A stretch of DNA of 64,000 nt, from contig JANBVI010000064.1 in NCBI GenBank assembly GCA_024239075.1, positions 186,001 to 250,000 on the forward strand. The letters are read 5' to 3'. The position numbers and the translations under genes are program-made. The notes below the pieces were generated by a model, which saw nothing but the letters and a program-made list of their open reading frames with translations, was not told where the DNA came from and made no database searches. This document shows, piece by piece, positions 8,648 through 17,782 of the stretch (the stretch's first letter is position 1; the number at the start of each line of letters is the position of its first letter). Origin of the DNA: Fischerella sp. CENA71. GTDB taxonomy: Bacteria; Cyanobacteriota; Cyanobacteriia; Cyanobacteriales; Nostocaceae.

Positions 8648-10966
8648 TTATGGAGTTGAGCCTCCTTGATTTGAAGATGCAGGTGTGAGCTGAGGCTTTT
8701 CCAGACATTGAGCAACAATTTCCGGTAAGGGTGTAGAGATATCGTTCAATAATTTTTGATATTCGGATAATTGTATGGTGTAGACTTTACCCTCTTTCAC
8801 CACAGGTTTTCTATTTATAGGAGTTAAGGGAACGGGTGGGGTTGTGGCTGAAGTGATACCCTCCCCAATGGAGCATACCCGCAAAGGGATTAATTCGTCT
8901 GGATTTTGGTCTTCTGTTGTGGTTACTTTGCTGTTAATAATTTTTAAAACAGTACCAGCAGGTGCGATCGCTTGTTGCGGAGGTGAGGTAGTTGTGAATA
9001 AATCTATATTAGTTGTGGTCTGAATGACGTCAGGGCGATCGCTTGACTGCGATGGTACAACAGATGGCTCAAATTTCACAGAGGGAGTGTTACTAATTGT
9101 CGGAATCCGAGGCTCGTTTTCTTCCTTACCAAAGATGCCTCCATTGAGCATCCATAAAGTTCCAAATAAACCAGCACCTAGAATTAATCCTATAAGAATG
9201 ACAAACTGTAGTGGGACAGTTCTCGGTCGCTTACTTGGCTGTGTATCTGGAATGACTTGAGTTTTTCGAGTATAACCACCTTCTGTTCTTGATTGCAGGG
9301 TTTGAGGTAGTTGAGTATTACTGATGCGGGAAATATCGGATATGTCAGGCAAGACTAATTGTGGTTTTGTCTGCGGTTCTGAGTACTTATATTGATAATG
9401 TACAAGGGCAATGGTGACATTATCATGTCCATTTTGAGTGTTAGCAACTTCTAGTAATCTTTCGACCACGTTGGCAATATCAGTCTTACCCTGAATTAAC
9501 GGTAATATTTCTGTTTCCCAATACTGTTCCACACGGTCAAAGTCACTCAATCCATCGGAACACAGTAGGAAAATACAATCGTCGTCGAGAATAAAACGTT
9601 CAGCAGAGGGATGCAAGGAAGTGCTAGGACTCATTCCTAAAGCTTGCACCAAGGAACCAGAGGCACCTTGTTGTATCGCATCTCGGTAAATGGCATAGCC
9701 GAGGCGCACTTCACGCGAAGCGACATCATCATCAAGAGTCACTTGATAACAGCCATGGCGTGTAATCCAGTAAGCACGACTATCACCAACATGAGCAATG
9801 TACATTTCATGAGCAACAGGTAAAGCCATTACCAAGGTTGTTCCCATACGTTGGCGTCCTTGGCGACTCTCGCTGTCGTTGCGCTGGCTGATTTTGTCGT
9901 TAGCCGCCGCCGCTGCTTGCTGCAAATCTTCTAAGAGCGAATTCGGAGCAAGGTGATCGTAAGGAACTTGAGTGAGTTCCTGTACCTGCTGCTGAATAGT
10001 TTCAATTGCGAGATTTGAGGCTACATTACCACCCTCGTGTCCACCGATTCCATCACAAACGATCGCCAAGGCGCTAGAGTTGGGTGGTTTGCTGATAATG
10101 CTACCACTGGGCGGATAACAAGCATCTTCATTACGTTGACGGCTCGGTCCTGTGTCACTGACTGTCGCAATTGTAATGGCGGGAGATTGAGAACTTCCTA
10201 ATGTTGAGAGTCCTTTATCTACAACTCTCACTAGTTGTTCGGCAGCATAAATTTTTTCTGTGAGCAGTGAATGACAAATGTCTTTGAGGAATTCTGCGAT
10301 CGCTGGTTTTGCTGTACTTACCAATTGCTGCCAAAATTCCCCTAACTGCGACAAACTCGGTACAGAATCCTCTTCATAATGCAATTCCAACAAGCGTATT
10401 AACGAGCCTTCTACCCTTAATAATTCGGGACTGAGTAAGCTAGAGGCAACCCCTTCACTAGCCAGAGGTTGCCACAACTGTGCTATCTGCCACAACCAAT
10501 TCAGCTGACGCATTGAGTTAGCATCACGCCATGCAGTTGTTAACTCACTACATAGTTTTACATCCAAAGAAGTTGTACTATCTGTAATCTTGAGTGGGGG
10601 TTTTTCTAAAAGTAATATGTCTTGCCCTTGACTACCATCAGATAAAGAAATTACACCGTATACCTGCGGTACATGTAGGCGGTAGGGAATTAATCTTAAA
10701 TAAGGTCTAATTAATTGTAATTTTTCTGGATCTGGCGTTTGGGGTAAATAACCAGGCTGAGTATCTAAAAGGATATATTTATCAATAACTAGATAGCGAG
10801 TCGCCAATATCTCTCCAGGATTACCCAAATTCATACCATCTACCACAGCCCAGAGGAAGCGTTTAGGTAAAGGTGTAGAGCATCGCTGGCAGAAGTTGTG
10901 GGTTAGAGGGTTGGGAGATTGACAAACTTCATTTGGGCAATATAGGTTAGCCGCATCATTTTCCAT
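8648..10966 (-). CDS. Membrane-anchored PP2C phosphatase with zinc ribbon and kinase-like N-terminal region
   Basis: A 772-residue protein. Residues 10-29 hold a four-cysteine zinc ribbon (C10, C15, C26, C29), as in the 4-Cys Ser/Thr kinases of cyanobacteria. Residues about 50-260 look like a degenerate protein kinase: ATRYLVIDKYILLD, then QVYGVISL, ILLLEKPPL, and GVASSLLSPELLRVEGSLIRLLEL where HRD...DFG should be, with no catalytic Asp. Residues about 265-525 are a complete PP2C domain: RNEDA (278-282), CDGIGGH (304-310), GTTL (375-378), HVGDSRAY (392-399), CSDGL (469-473) and GHDNVT (513-518). One membrane helix (about 587-607) precedes a Pro/Thr-rich tail, probably outside the membrane. 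It is the first gene of the group with CHAT-FHA. Confidence 0.9.
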   Translation of the reverse strand: MENDAANLYCPNEVCQSPNPLTHNFCQRCSTPLPKRFLWAVVDGMNLGNPGEILATRYLVIDKYILLDTQPGYLPQTPDPEKLQLIRPYLRLIPYRLHVPQVYGVISLSDGSQGQDILLLEKPPLKITDSTTSLDVKLCSELTTAWRDANSMRQLNWLWQIAQLWQPLASEGVASSLLSPELLRVEGSLIRLLELHYEEDSVPSLSQLGEFWQQLVSTAKPAIAEFLKDICHSLLTEKIYAAEQLVRVVDKGLSTLGSSQSPAITIATVSDTGPSRQRNEDACYPPSGSIISKPPNSSALAIVCDGIGGHEGGNVASNLAIETIQQQVQELTQVPYDHLAPNSLLEDLQQAAAAANDKISQRNDSESRQGRQRMGTTLVMALPVAHEMYIAHVGDSRAYWITRHGCYQVTLDDDVASREVRLGYAIYRDAIQQGASGSLVQALGMSPSTSLHPSAERFILDDDCIFLLCSDGLSDFDRVEQYWETEILPLIQGKTDIANVVERLLEVANTQNGHDNVTIALVHYQYKYSEPQTKPQLVLPDISDISRISNTQLPQTLQSRTEGGYTRKTQVIPDTQPSKRPRTVPLQFVILIGLILGAGLFGTLWMLNGGIFGKEENEPRIPTISNTPSVKFEPSVVPSQSSDRPDVIQTTTNIDLFTTTSPPQQAIAPAGTVLKIINSKVTTTEDQNPDELIPLRVCSIGEGITSATTPPVPLTPINRKPVVKEGKVYTIQLSEYQKLLNDISTPLPEIVAQCLEKPQLTPASSNQGGSTP

Positions 10967-11887
10967 AGTTTTCCCACCGGTCAGCGATTGGCAATTTCTT
11001 TATTAGTATTGGCGACGATATCTAGACCGTTCATATTTTTTTAATTAAAATATTTAAACTTTAGGAACAATCATAAAATCTTGTGGTATCTGTGGAAACC
11101 CATCGCGTGGACGGCGATGGCTCAATAAAGCCAAGTGTAAAGGTGCGCCCAAACAACAATGTTATAACTCTACCCCACAGTTACTCTGTAGGCTGCTCTG
11201 ACGACAGAACTTCATGAATTTACAACTTGTCATCTAACTATAACGCCTTCACAACTACAATTACTTACTTAGACTTATTACCCCATAAGAAAGAGGAGAT
11301 CAGACTACTCTTTAGTTTTACTTTATAGGTAGAGAGGCATTTATAAACAAACTTAAAGAAGACAGCTACTAGCTAGTCTTCACTCGCTATTAGCAATTTG
11401 CTATAGCCAAGATTATATTAAGTTTATTACTTTGCCTACTACGTTAACTGCAAATTTAACATATTTACTCAGTTAAAGTGTAATTAAAGAGCATAATGAA
11501 AAAAAAATTCACCGCGCTGCTGACCGGGGTGATCTAATCTCTGAAGAATCACAAACCATGAAAGGGAAATCCAAACAACTTGTCATAGATGCTTATGAGA
11601 TTACGAATGGTAGCATCCAAATAGCGATAGACTTTATTGTAGGTCAGCCCAAATAATCAAAAGGCTTTACATCATATTTTAAAGATGTTCAGGAAATTCC
11701 CAGACAAATACGAACTCATCAAGGAGGGAATCTGGTGTGGTGTTAGTCATGGGTTATTAATCAATAATTATTAATTATTTATTTTTTTATTTTGTTATGA
11801 GATTTTTTTATAAAATAAGTAATATAAATGAAATTACATCTCTGATGAATAATTTTGATGGAAATTTGTGCATTACCATTACATAGT
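10967..11887. other. Long intergenic region, no gene recognised
   Basis: 921 bp between the PP2C start (minus) and the 3' end of the phytase-like gene (minus). It presumably contains the promoter of the PP2C group. An ATG-initiated frame of 32 codons (11558-11656) and another short frame near 11683 have no recognisable motif and may be remnants of a decayed gene. GC-richer islands near 11100-11200 (CCATCGCGTGGACGGCGATGG, imperfectly palindromic) contrast with AT-rich surroundings. I saw no tRNA, terminator with T-run, or transposase remnant. Confidence 0.4.
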
Positions 11888-13246
11888 TCATAACTCAGAA
11901 CGATTGAATAAATTTAAAGATTTTTGTAAGCGAATGAGAATAAATTCGCTGTTATCAGCTTGCCTGGGTATACGACCAGAAGTATCGGCATAGTTATTAT
12001 CGTTGATTAAAAGTAAAGTTCTGCTATCTACAGGTAATACGCTTTCTATAGTCACAAAAGGGATAGTGAAGATGCCTGCTTTGGTGATATCTCCTCCAAT
12101 CCTCTTAGGATCAGATATATTTAGTAAATCTACTAATAATTTTTTATTGACAAAGCCTTTGGCATCAATTTGTTTAATATTAATTTTATAAAGACGCTTG
12201 AATTGAGCAGGAGATTTAAAGGCAGAGTTATTAGGATCTCCTTGATGGTTATCACGTTCAATCACAATATATTCATGATCATTAATGGCTGTGAGTTCAC
12301 CGATCGCATGACTTTGATCTTCTAGTTGATAAGAGAAAATTTGCCCTGTGTATTGCTTAGTGGCTAAGTCAAATTCATGAATTAACAGGCGCTGCTTGAG
12401 AAAGTCACCTTTTAAAGATCCTTCTAACAATACATAAAGTTTTGTACCACTACTATTAATCGCCATACCTTCAAAACCTTTAGAACCGCCTAAGTTTGCG
12501 GTGGTTAATCTTGCTAGCTCATCAGGTAAATTCATCAATTCTGGGTGATCAGGTGATTTCACAAAATCTAATTTGCCGATACCCAAAAAGTTGGGTAGAG
12601 GGATAGGAGGATCTAGCAGTTCGCCGTTTTGTCCTACATGTACTAGGAAAGGCCCAAATTCATCTCCCAACCAGTAGCTACCGTCATTAAGACGCTGGAA
12701 AGACTCTATATCAAAATCTCCCCCTGTCAATAAACGATTTGTTCTGATTGCTGGACTAACGGAGATAGTGCTATCTGGATAAATAGATTGGTCTGCAATA
12801 ATAGAAAAACTAACTTTACGATTTTTATCATTTAGTTCTACAAAGCTGTGACGATCAAACCAAGATAGTCTTTCTCCGGTTTGCAGATTCACAGGAAAAA
12901 CTTTACCTGTAGTAAAATCAGGTTCAACCGCATAAATACGCAATCTGTAATCAGGCGAATTAGCCTTGCTGCCAAAACCGTTATCTGAAATGACTAGATA
13001 AGTGCCTGCTTTTGGACCTTTGACAACCGCAGAAAAACCTTGTACAGGTTGAGCATTAACAAAAGGAGTTGTGCGATTTGTCTTTTTAAATTGAGCAGTT
13101 GTTGAACCGAAAGCAAAGGTATCGGCGCTTAACACAGAACGTCCAACAAGTTCTGCTGCTTTGGCATGGGAGTAGAAGAGTAACAGTAAAATGACAACAG
13201 GCTGCGGCATTAGCCAAGCAGCCAGCAGTTTGAGCATATTGAGCAT
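11888..13246 (-). CDS. Esterase-like activity of phytase family protein, secreted
   Basis: A 452-residue protein with a hydrophobic signal peptide (MPQPVVILLLLFYSHAKAAE, residues 13-32, likely cut after AKA). The mature part has the Phytase-like / esterase-like family pattern: QGFSAVVKGPKAGTYLVISDNGFGSKANSPDYRLRIYAVEPDF, then SYWLGDEFGPFLVHVGQNGELL, NLGGSKGFEGMAINSSGTKLYVLLEG, and ITAGIFTIPFVTIESV. It is probably a beta-propeller phosphoesterase acting in the periplasm. The substrate is unknown. No phosphatase metal triad was identified by eye. It is a single gene, with repeat-filled DNA before its start. Confidence 0.82.
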   Translation of the reverse strand: MLNMLKLLAAWLMPQPVVILLLLFYSHAKAAELVGRSVLSADTFAFGSTTAQFKKTNRTTPFVNAQPVQGFSAVVKGPKAGTYLVISDNGFGSKANSPDYRLRIYAVEPDFTTGKVFPVNLQTGERLSWFDRHSFVELNDKNRKVSFSIIADQSIYPDSTISVSPAIRTNRLLTGGDFDIESFQRLNDGSYWLGDEFGPFLVHVGQNGELLDPPIPLPNFLGIGKLDFVKSPDHPELMNLPDELARLTTANLGGSKGFEGMAINSSGTKLYVLLEGSLKGDFLKQRLLIHEFDLATKQYTGQIFSYQLEDQSHAIGELTAINDHEYIVIERDNHQGDPNNSAFKSPAQFKRLYKINIKQIDAKGFVNKKLLVDLLNISDPKRIGGDITKAGIFTIPFVTIESVLPVDSRTLLLINDNNYADTSGRIPRQADNSEFILIRLQKSLNLFNRSEL

Positions 13247-13701
13247 TGAAACTCGTTACTATTTTGGAGTTTTGAACAAGCTAGGAGGCAGTCGTAATCA
13301 AAAAATTTCACCCCTACTCTGGGAGAAACTTCTACGCGTCTACGGGGTCCTTCAGTCGCACTCTACCTTGAAGCCGCTTATGCGTCTACATAGGGTAAAC
13401 TCCCATAGATACTTTAGCGGCTACTTACCCTTTGGGAACTTTTTCGGGGAACAGAAGCCACTACTCTATGAGAAGCCGGACTTCGTCCGTCTACTTGTCT
13501 ACCCTACGGGTAGACAGCGCTGCCTCACCGCCAAACATGAAAATTTGGCTTTTTTCTACACCCCTATACCCTTACACCGATAGACCCACTTTCAAGTAGG
13601 GCTAGGTTTAGCTAGAGCCAATAGCCATTAGCAGAAGTCTGACCTAGCTAAACCAATTAAGAGTTAATAATTTTTTAGAACTAATAACTCAAATCCTAGC
13701 T
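13247..13701. repeat. Repeat-rich intergenic DNA with a perfect palindrome
   Basis: 455 bp upstream of the phytase-like gene and after ndhM. It is built of short GC-richer repeats, including several variants of TCTAC(GC)GT and CTACTCTA(T/C)GAGAAGC(C/T). At 13497-13515 lies a perfect palindrome GTCTACCC-TAC-GGGTAGAC, related to one at 52542-52564. The string CTACACCCCTATACCCTTACACC (13556-13578) is repeated near 57310. An open frame crosses the region on the plus strand but is only repeat sequence. The neighbourhood resembles the dispersed repeats of Nostocales genomes. Confidence 0.65.
13497..13515. repeat. Perfect 8-bp palindrome (GTCTACCC/GGGTAGAC)
   Basis: The arms are 13497-13504 and 13508-13515 with a 3-nt loop. 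The same core, with longer arms, occurs at 52542-52564, and a decayed copy lies near 5680. This indicates a dispersed REP-like element rather than a gene-specific operator. Confidence 0.75.
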
Positions 13702-14061
13702 TTATTGGTTGTCAGGTACTACCTGGGGAAGTCCCATGCTGTAGTTAGTAACACGAGCAGAGAGATTGTAACTGATTTCGCCTTTTTGGAGAAGCGATCG
13801 CAGAAAATGCTCTAAAACAGACCCAATACGGCGCAAGTTATAATCTGTTAGGTCTGCGCCACTATATGCTTCCACTTGTTCATCAAACTTGTGATAAACC
13901 TTTCGCAGAGCATCTTCATTCCAATTGAATTCGTTGTCTGGGTCAACATCCAACGTCAAGACCTGATTGCTGGGAACTAGTTCGCCATCCCGGTCAATTT
14001 CTGCCGCAAAAATACGGATATGCCGGGTTGTGGACTTAAGCAGCATTGGGTTGTCGTCCAT
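13702..14061 (-). CDS. ndhM: NAD(P)H-quinone oxidoreductase subunit M
   Basis: A 119-residue protein matching NdhM, an oxygenic-phototroph-specific subunit of the thylakoid NDH-1 complex. The signature includes LKSTTRHIRIFAAEI, then DPDNEFNWNEDALRKVYHKFDEQVEAYSGADLTDYNLRRIGSVLEHFLRSLLQ, and NYSMGLPQ near the end. NDH-1 drives cyclic electron flow, respiration and CO2 uptake. The length is full. It is a single gene, with no other ndh gene in the window, as expected because ndhM is unlinked in many cyanobacteria. Confidence 0.96.
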   Translation of the reverse strand: MDDNPMLLKSTTRHIRIFAAEIDRDGELVPSNQVLTLDVDPDNEFNWNEDALRKVYHKFDEQVEAYSGADLTDYNLRRIGSVLEHFLRSLLQKGEISYNLSARVTNYSMGLPQVVPDNQ

Positions 14062-15131
14062 AACGGTTTGATGATTCAGGTTATAGCAGTTCTCGTTTGA
14101 CTAGAATACAAGCAATCTGTCGAAGATACCACGATTAGCGTAATATCTATCAGGCTCTTAACTTTTTGGGGTAGCCATAGTTCTATCTTAGTCTTGATCT
14201 GGAAGGAAGAGAAACAAGGGAGTATGGACAGACAAGGAGGACAAGGGAGAATAACCAATGCCCAATGCTCCAATAACCAGTTGAATCCCCATGAATCTTC
14301 AGCTAAGATGGCCGCCACAACCCTCTAATAGAAAAAATCTATGGTTGTCATAGGTAAAAAGTTCATCTGCTTGGAGAAGACAATGCGAGGTGTCATCAGA
14401 TTGATGCTCAATTTTATGAATGAGGACAGCTAAAGTCAATCCTGATTCTATTGATTTGGAGATTTTGTTTTTATTTTTGCGCGGGCGAAGAAAAACTTTA
14501 GTTGATGAGGAACCCCATTGGATGCATAACTGTCAAGTTTTTCGTACATGTCCAGCCAAAGGAATTTTAAAGCGGTATACTCGGCTGGAATAATTGCAAC
14601 TAAGTTTATATTTTCTATCAAGAGAAAATTTGTTACAGATGATGAGTTTCCCTATTAATAACTTGTACGTCTTTATCAAGTAGAAAAATCGTACAACCAG
14701 TGATTTTACGTAAATTTCCCCATGACAATGACAGACTTTCATTATGTAAAATAAATTCCGGGTTTATACTTACGTATAAGCACGAGTTTATAAGTAAAAT
14801 CCCAAACTGTTATTGACGCAAAGATAAAGTTGATGTAAAAACCTTTAAAAAGCCAGAACAAGTTCTTACAGAAACTTTATTGTATGCAATCTCAAAAACT
14901 GAATAATAGTTATGGCTGTTCAACTACAGCATTTGCTGCAAAATCTAAGTCTTGACATTAAGAGTCTAGATAGAAACAATAGCAGGAGAAGCAAAATGAA
15001 ATGCAAATTTAGTTCAAGGAAAGAAAAAAATTGAATCAAACAGTTTGGATTTCAAAAAAATATAAAGAAATTTTGCTCTTAGATATAGCCCCTCACATCT
15101 ATCGCCAAAAAGTAAAGGAATCCTAAAAATT
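14062..15131. other. Long intergenic region upstream of ndhM and the 93-aa gene
   Basis: 1070 bp separating divergent ndhM (minus) and the 15132 gene (plus). Open frames at 14076-14318 and 14533-14742 on the minus strand have no family resemblance, no good ribosome binding sites and biased composition, so I reject them. An imperfect inverted repeat TACTTACGTATAA...TTATAAGTA lies at about 14768-14796. No GTA-N8-TAC motif was found by eye. The plus-strand part from about 14400 has long AT runs and may include the 5' untranslated region and promoters of the downstream gene. Confidence 0.4.
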
Positions 15132-15413
15132 ATGAACTCCAAAGTATTACCACGCCAGATAAATAATATTGAAGTAGGCGTTTATGAATGTGAAATACAT
15201 CTTAAATTTCGGTTGATTGAGGAAAAAAGTTTATTAGGCGATCGCGACCAACTTTTACAGGTGTTGCTAGATGCTTTATTAACCGAAGGATCTGACGAAT
15301 TTCTAGAGACTCTGCAAGCTTCTGTGAAGGCGCAGGAAATCTCAGAACTGAAAGCATCGCCACAAATGCGACGTCAGTTAATGCGTTTACGTAACTCTAC
15401 TGAAAATACTTAA
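15132..15413 (+). CDS. Small conserved protein, resembles the Npun_R1517/Asr1734-type heterocyst differentiation regulator
   Basis: A 93-residue soluble protein. From memory it resembles a small family conserved in filamentous cyanobacteria and annotated as a heterocyst differentiation regulator. Features I associate with it are the start VLPRQINNIEVGVYECEIHLKFRLIEE, a Leu-rich helix DRDQLLQVLLDALLTEGSDEFLETL, and a basic C-terminus ASPQMRRQLMRLRN. No DNA-binding motif is evident. AAAGGA (15114-15119) sits 12 bp before the ATG, a somewhat long spacing. It has a long upstream region, consistent with complex regulation. The family link is by recall only; the function is unproven here. Confidence 0.6.
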   Translation: MNSKVLPRQINNIEVGVYECEIHLKFRLIEEKSLLGDRDQLLQVLLDALLTEGSDEFLETLQASVKAQEISELKASPQMRRQLMRLRNSTENT

Positions 15414-15900
15414 TCTTGAGGTCTATTTGAGATATACAATCACCAGTAATGTTTTGTTTTGTGTCTTGTATTGGGCAGGGAATTTGTGAACTTATTTAAA
15501 TTTATCTGTTAGATAATTTACTCTTTCCATGACCCGCTTTTGTAACCCAATCCTGTAGTTATCAGCTGAAGTCTAACCCTACTCTACGAGAAGCTTTTTT
15601 CTGGGCGTCTAGGGTAAAGACATTATTGCTTTTACAGTAGCCTTCATCCTTTGCACTACAGATACTGAGTGGGTGCCTATTAAGTGCATTTTTTACCCTG
15701 GTTTCTGGCAAATTTTAAGTTTTGCAATTATTTTCTGGGATATTCTTAGAACCCACTTGCTCTTACTGATATATCTGGAGACATCGAATTCGCTAGAAAT
15801 TGCAAAATTCAGAACTCAGGGTTCAAAATTCTGAATTCTGCTTCTGGATTATGCTGATTGAGGAACTTCCAGTTTTCTGTTTTTTCTTATGTCTTGATCT
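15414..15900. other. Intergenic region with REP-like sequence
   Basis: 487 bp between convergent genes. It contains a decayed CTACTCTACGAGAAGC...GCGTCTAGGGTAAAG block (about 15580-15618), as in the 13.3-kb repeat region. It also holds an imperfect inverted repeat of CAAAATTCAGAA...TTCTGAATTCTG type (about 15803-15840). No gene supported. Confidence 0.45.
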
Positions 15901-16596
15901 TTATTTTGCCAAACCATGTTCAAGAGCAAAACGAACTAACTCAGTTCGGCTATTGGTACCAGTTTTGCTAAATAGACGACTGACATATTTTTCAACATTG
16001 CGGACGCTGGTTTCTAGACGACGAGCAATTTCTTTGTTCATCAAACCTTCCGCTACCAAATTTAAAACACTCTGTTCTCGCGGAGTTAAGTCGATTGTAA
16101 ATGGTGGTGGAGACTGAGCGATCGCATTTCTTTGGGTCAATAAGGCCTTAATTTGGGCGATTTGATTAGCCAAATCGGCAATATCAGGTGTTTCGCCTTC
16201 TTCAGTTGTAGTTGGAATTTTGCTAGCACGGCGTTTAAGCAGGTTTTCGACTATTGCCACTAACTCATCAGGATCAAAGGGCTTTGGTAAATAAGCATCA
16301 ACACCAGCTTGATAACCCTGGATGCGATCAGTCGTCATACCTTTTGCGGTTAAAAAAATCACTGGCAATACTTGAAAACGGGGATCTTCACGTAGTTGTT
16401 TGAGGAATTGATAGCCATCTACCTGAGGCATCATAATATCAGATATTACCAGGTCAGGTGTATTTTGTTGCATTAATTCCCAGCCCTCACGAGCATTACT
16501 GGCAACCTGAACGCTGAAACCGCTTTCCTGTAAATAGTCTTTTACTGCTTCACGCAGTCCCGGTTCATCATCTACCAGTAACAATTGTGCAGACAT
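15901..16596 (-). CDS. NarL/LuxR-family response regulator (Ycf29/Rre1-like)
   Basis: A 231-residue two-domain response regulator. The receiver domain (1-120) has the acidic pocket D9-D10-E11, phosphoacceptor Asp53 (LVISDIMMP), Thr84 (FLTAK) and Lys105 (LPKPF). A short Pro/Thr-rich linker leads to a LuxR-type helix-turn-helix (about 166-231: LTPREQSVLNLVAEGLMNKEIARRLETSVRNVEKYVSRLF). The sequence style of the receiver (SNAREGWELMQQ...MPQVDGYQFLKQLRE) resembles the Ycf29/Rre1 branch of cyanobacteria and plastids. That branch is linked to stress responses in Synechocystis. No sensor kinase gene is adjacent, so the partner is unknown. Confidence 0.88.
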   Translation of the reverse strand: MSAQLLLVDDEPGLREAVKDYLQESGFSVQVASNAREGWELMQQNTPDLVISDIMMPQVDGYQFLKQLREDPRFQVLPVIFLTAKGMTTDRIQGYQAGVDAYLPKPFDPDELVAIVENLLKRRASKIPTTTEEGETPDIADLANQIAQIKALLTQRNAIAQSPPPFTIDLTPREQSVLNLVAEGLMNKEIARRLETSVRNVEKYVSRLFSKTGTNSRTELVRFALEHGLAK

Positions 16597-16699
16597 TTAC
16601 AGTTTCCTTTCCTCGACTTTATCTCCAATTTAGCAGGCTGTTGGTCAAACAATTTTGGATTTTGGATTGAACCCCAAGATTTATCCGACGACTTGAGGA

Positions 16700-16765
16700 T
16701 GGATTTTAGACTTCGTCGTGAGCGCTACTTCGACAAGGCTCAGTACAAGTCAGTCGAACGATTGC
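16700..16765. repeat. Dispersed GC-richer repeat with inverted ends
   Basis: A block of CTTCGTCGTGAGCGCTAC followed by TTCGAC...GTCGAA ends (about 16728-16758) upstream of the response regulator gene. This kind of CTTCGACAAGGCTCAGTAC string is a frequent intergenic repeat in Nostocales. I see one copy in this window. Confidence 0.45.
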
Positions 16766-16834
16766 GGATTGAGTCCTAGAATTTATCCGCGTTCTTATAC
16801 CCTGCTCAGAATTATCGGTAGAGCGTGGAGGACG

Positions 16835-17557
16835 TTAACCTATCTGAAACATAGGAAGAGTGTATTCCTTGTCTTCCTGTCTAGCTGAACTTATGTAGGC
16901 TAATGCAGCACTTGCTAATCTTAATACTCGCTCTTTCAAAGTAAAAATACTCAATACCAATACTTGATACACACTATCAAAGTGGGGATAGAAGTAGGAG
17001 TTGTGTAAACCCAATTTCTGGTTGTATTCGTTCTGCTCGAAATCTAAAACCTCTCCATGAATAATTGTGCTGATACGATGTGCAGCTAGTTGCAGTTGTT
17101 CTACATCACGTTCAGTAAAATGATGAGACTTAAAAGTGCCAACATGTAGTACTCCCACCAGACCTTGTTTTAGGGGTACTGGTATACCAACAAGTGATTT
17201 CAGATCCTTTTGGCGTAAGATTGGACTAACGATTTCTACCTCCGACAAATTATCCAATATCATTGGCTTCATCGTTGCGGCAATGCGACCAGCTATACCA
17301 TGTCCAATGGGAATACGGATATTTTTTGTTATTTCTTCTTCAAGTCCAATGCTGGCGTATACATCTAAATTCTGCTGATCTGTAACAGGTAATAAGATAG
17401 TAACAGTATCTACAGACATATACTCTTTCAACCACTCAAGTACTTTTTGCAGCGACGTATCAAATCTAGTACCTGTGTCGTTCTGTTCTTCACCTATAAA
17501 GACATTCCAACCTTTATAGAAATTTGGTAAACCAGATTTATCTTGCCAATATAACAT
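16835..17557 (-). CDS. GAF domain protein
   Basis: A 240-residue protein when started at the ATG at 17557. The longer frame to 17728 adds a 57-residue AT-rich, Ile-rich N-terminus with no family character, so I reject it. A GAF domain spans about residues 35-170: FDTSLQKVLEWLKEYMSVDTVTILLP, then IPIGHGIAGRIAATMKPMILDNLSEVEIVSPILRQKDLKSLVGIPVPLKQGLVGVLHVGTF and FTERDVEQLQLAAHRIS. There is no catalytic output domain, so it likely senses a small molecule or redox state, or serves as a partner of another regulator. The C-terminal 60 residues are not recognised. Confidence 0.85.
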   Translation of the reverse strand: MLYWQDKSGLPNFYKGWNVFIGEEQNDTGTRFDTSLQKVLEWLKEYMSVDTVTILLPVTDQQNLDVYASIGLEEEITKNIRIPIGHGIAGRIAATMKPMILDNLSEVEIVSPILRQKDLKSLVGIPVPLKQGLVGVLHVGTFKSHHFTERDVEQLQLAAHRISTIIHGEVLDFEQNEYNQKLGLHNSYFYPHFDSVYQVLVLSIFTLKERVLRLASAALAYISSARQEDKEYTLPMFQIG

Positions 17558-17782
17558 TATCAAACTCCAGTAAATACAATACTCGGAAATTACAGTAATA
17601 TTGCTAAAAATTATAACGTTTTTAGAAATTTTCGGTATGGCGATTGAATTTATAAAAATATAAAGTTTCAATGAAATTATCAAAAAATAAACTTTGAGAT
17701 TGGTAATTGATAATTTGTAATTAGGCATTACCTACTACTAACTATTCACAAATTCAAATTCCAAATCTCAAATTCCAAATTT

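Noticed and set aside
11558-11656. Small 32-codon frame in the 921-bp gap
   Set aside because: No Shine-Dalgarno and no known family; kept only as part of the gap note.
13191-13583. Plus-strand frame upstream of the phytase-like gene
   Set aside because: It covers repeat DNA and the antisense of a signal peptide region; no protein character.
14076-14318. Minus-strand 80-codon frame after the ndhM start
   Set aside because: Pro/Cys-rich low-quality sequence without ribosome binding site or family.
16835-17728. Longer start of the GAF protein
   Set aside because: The 57 additional residues are AT-driven, Ile-rich and lack domain character; the ATG at 17557 fits better.
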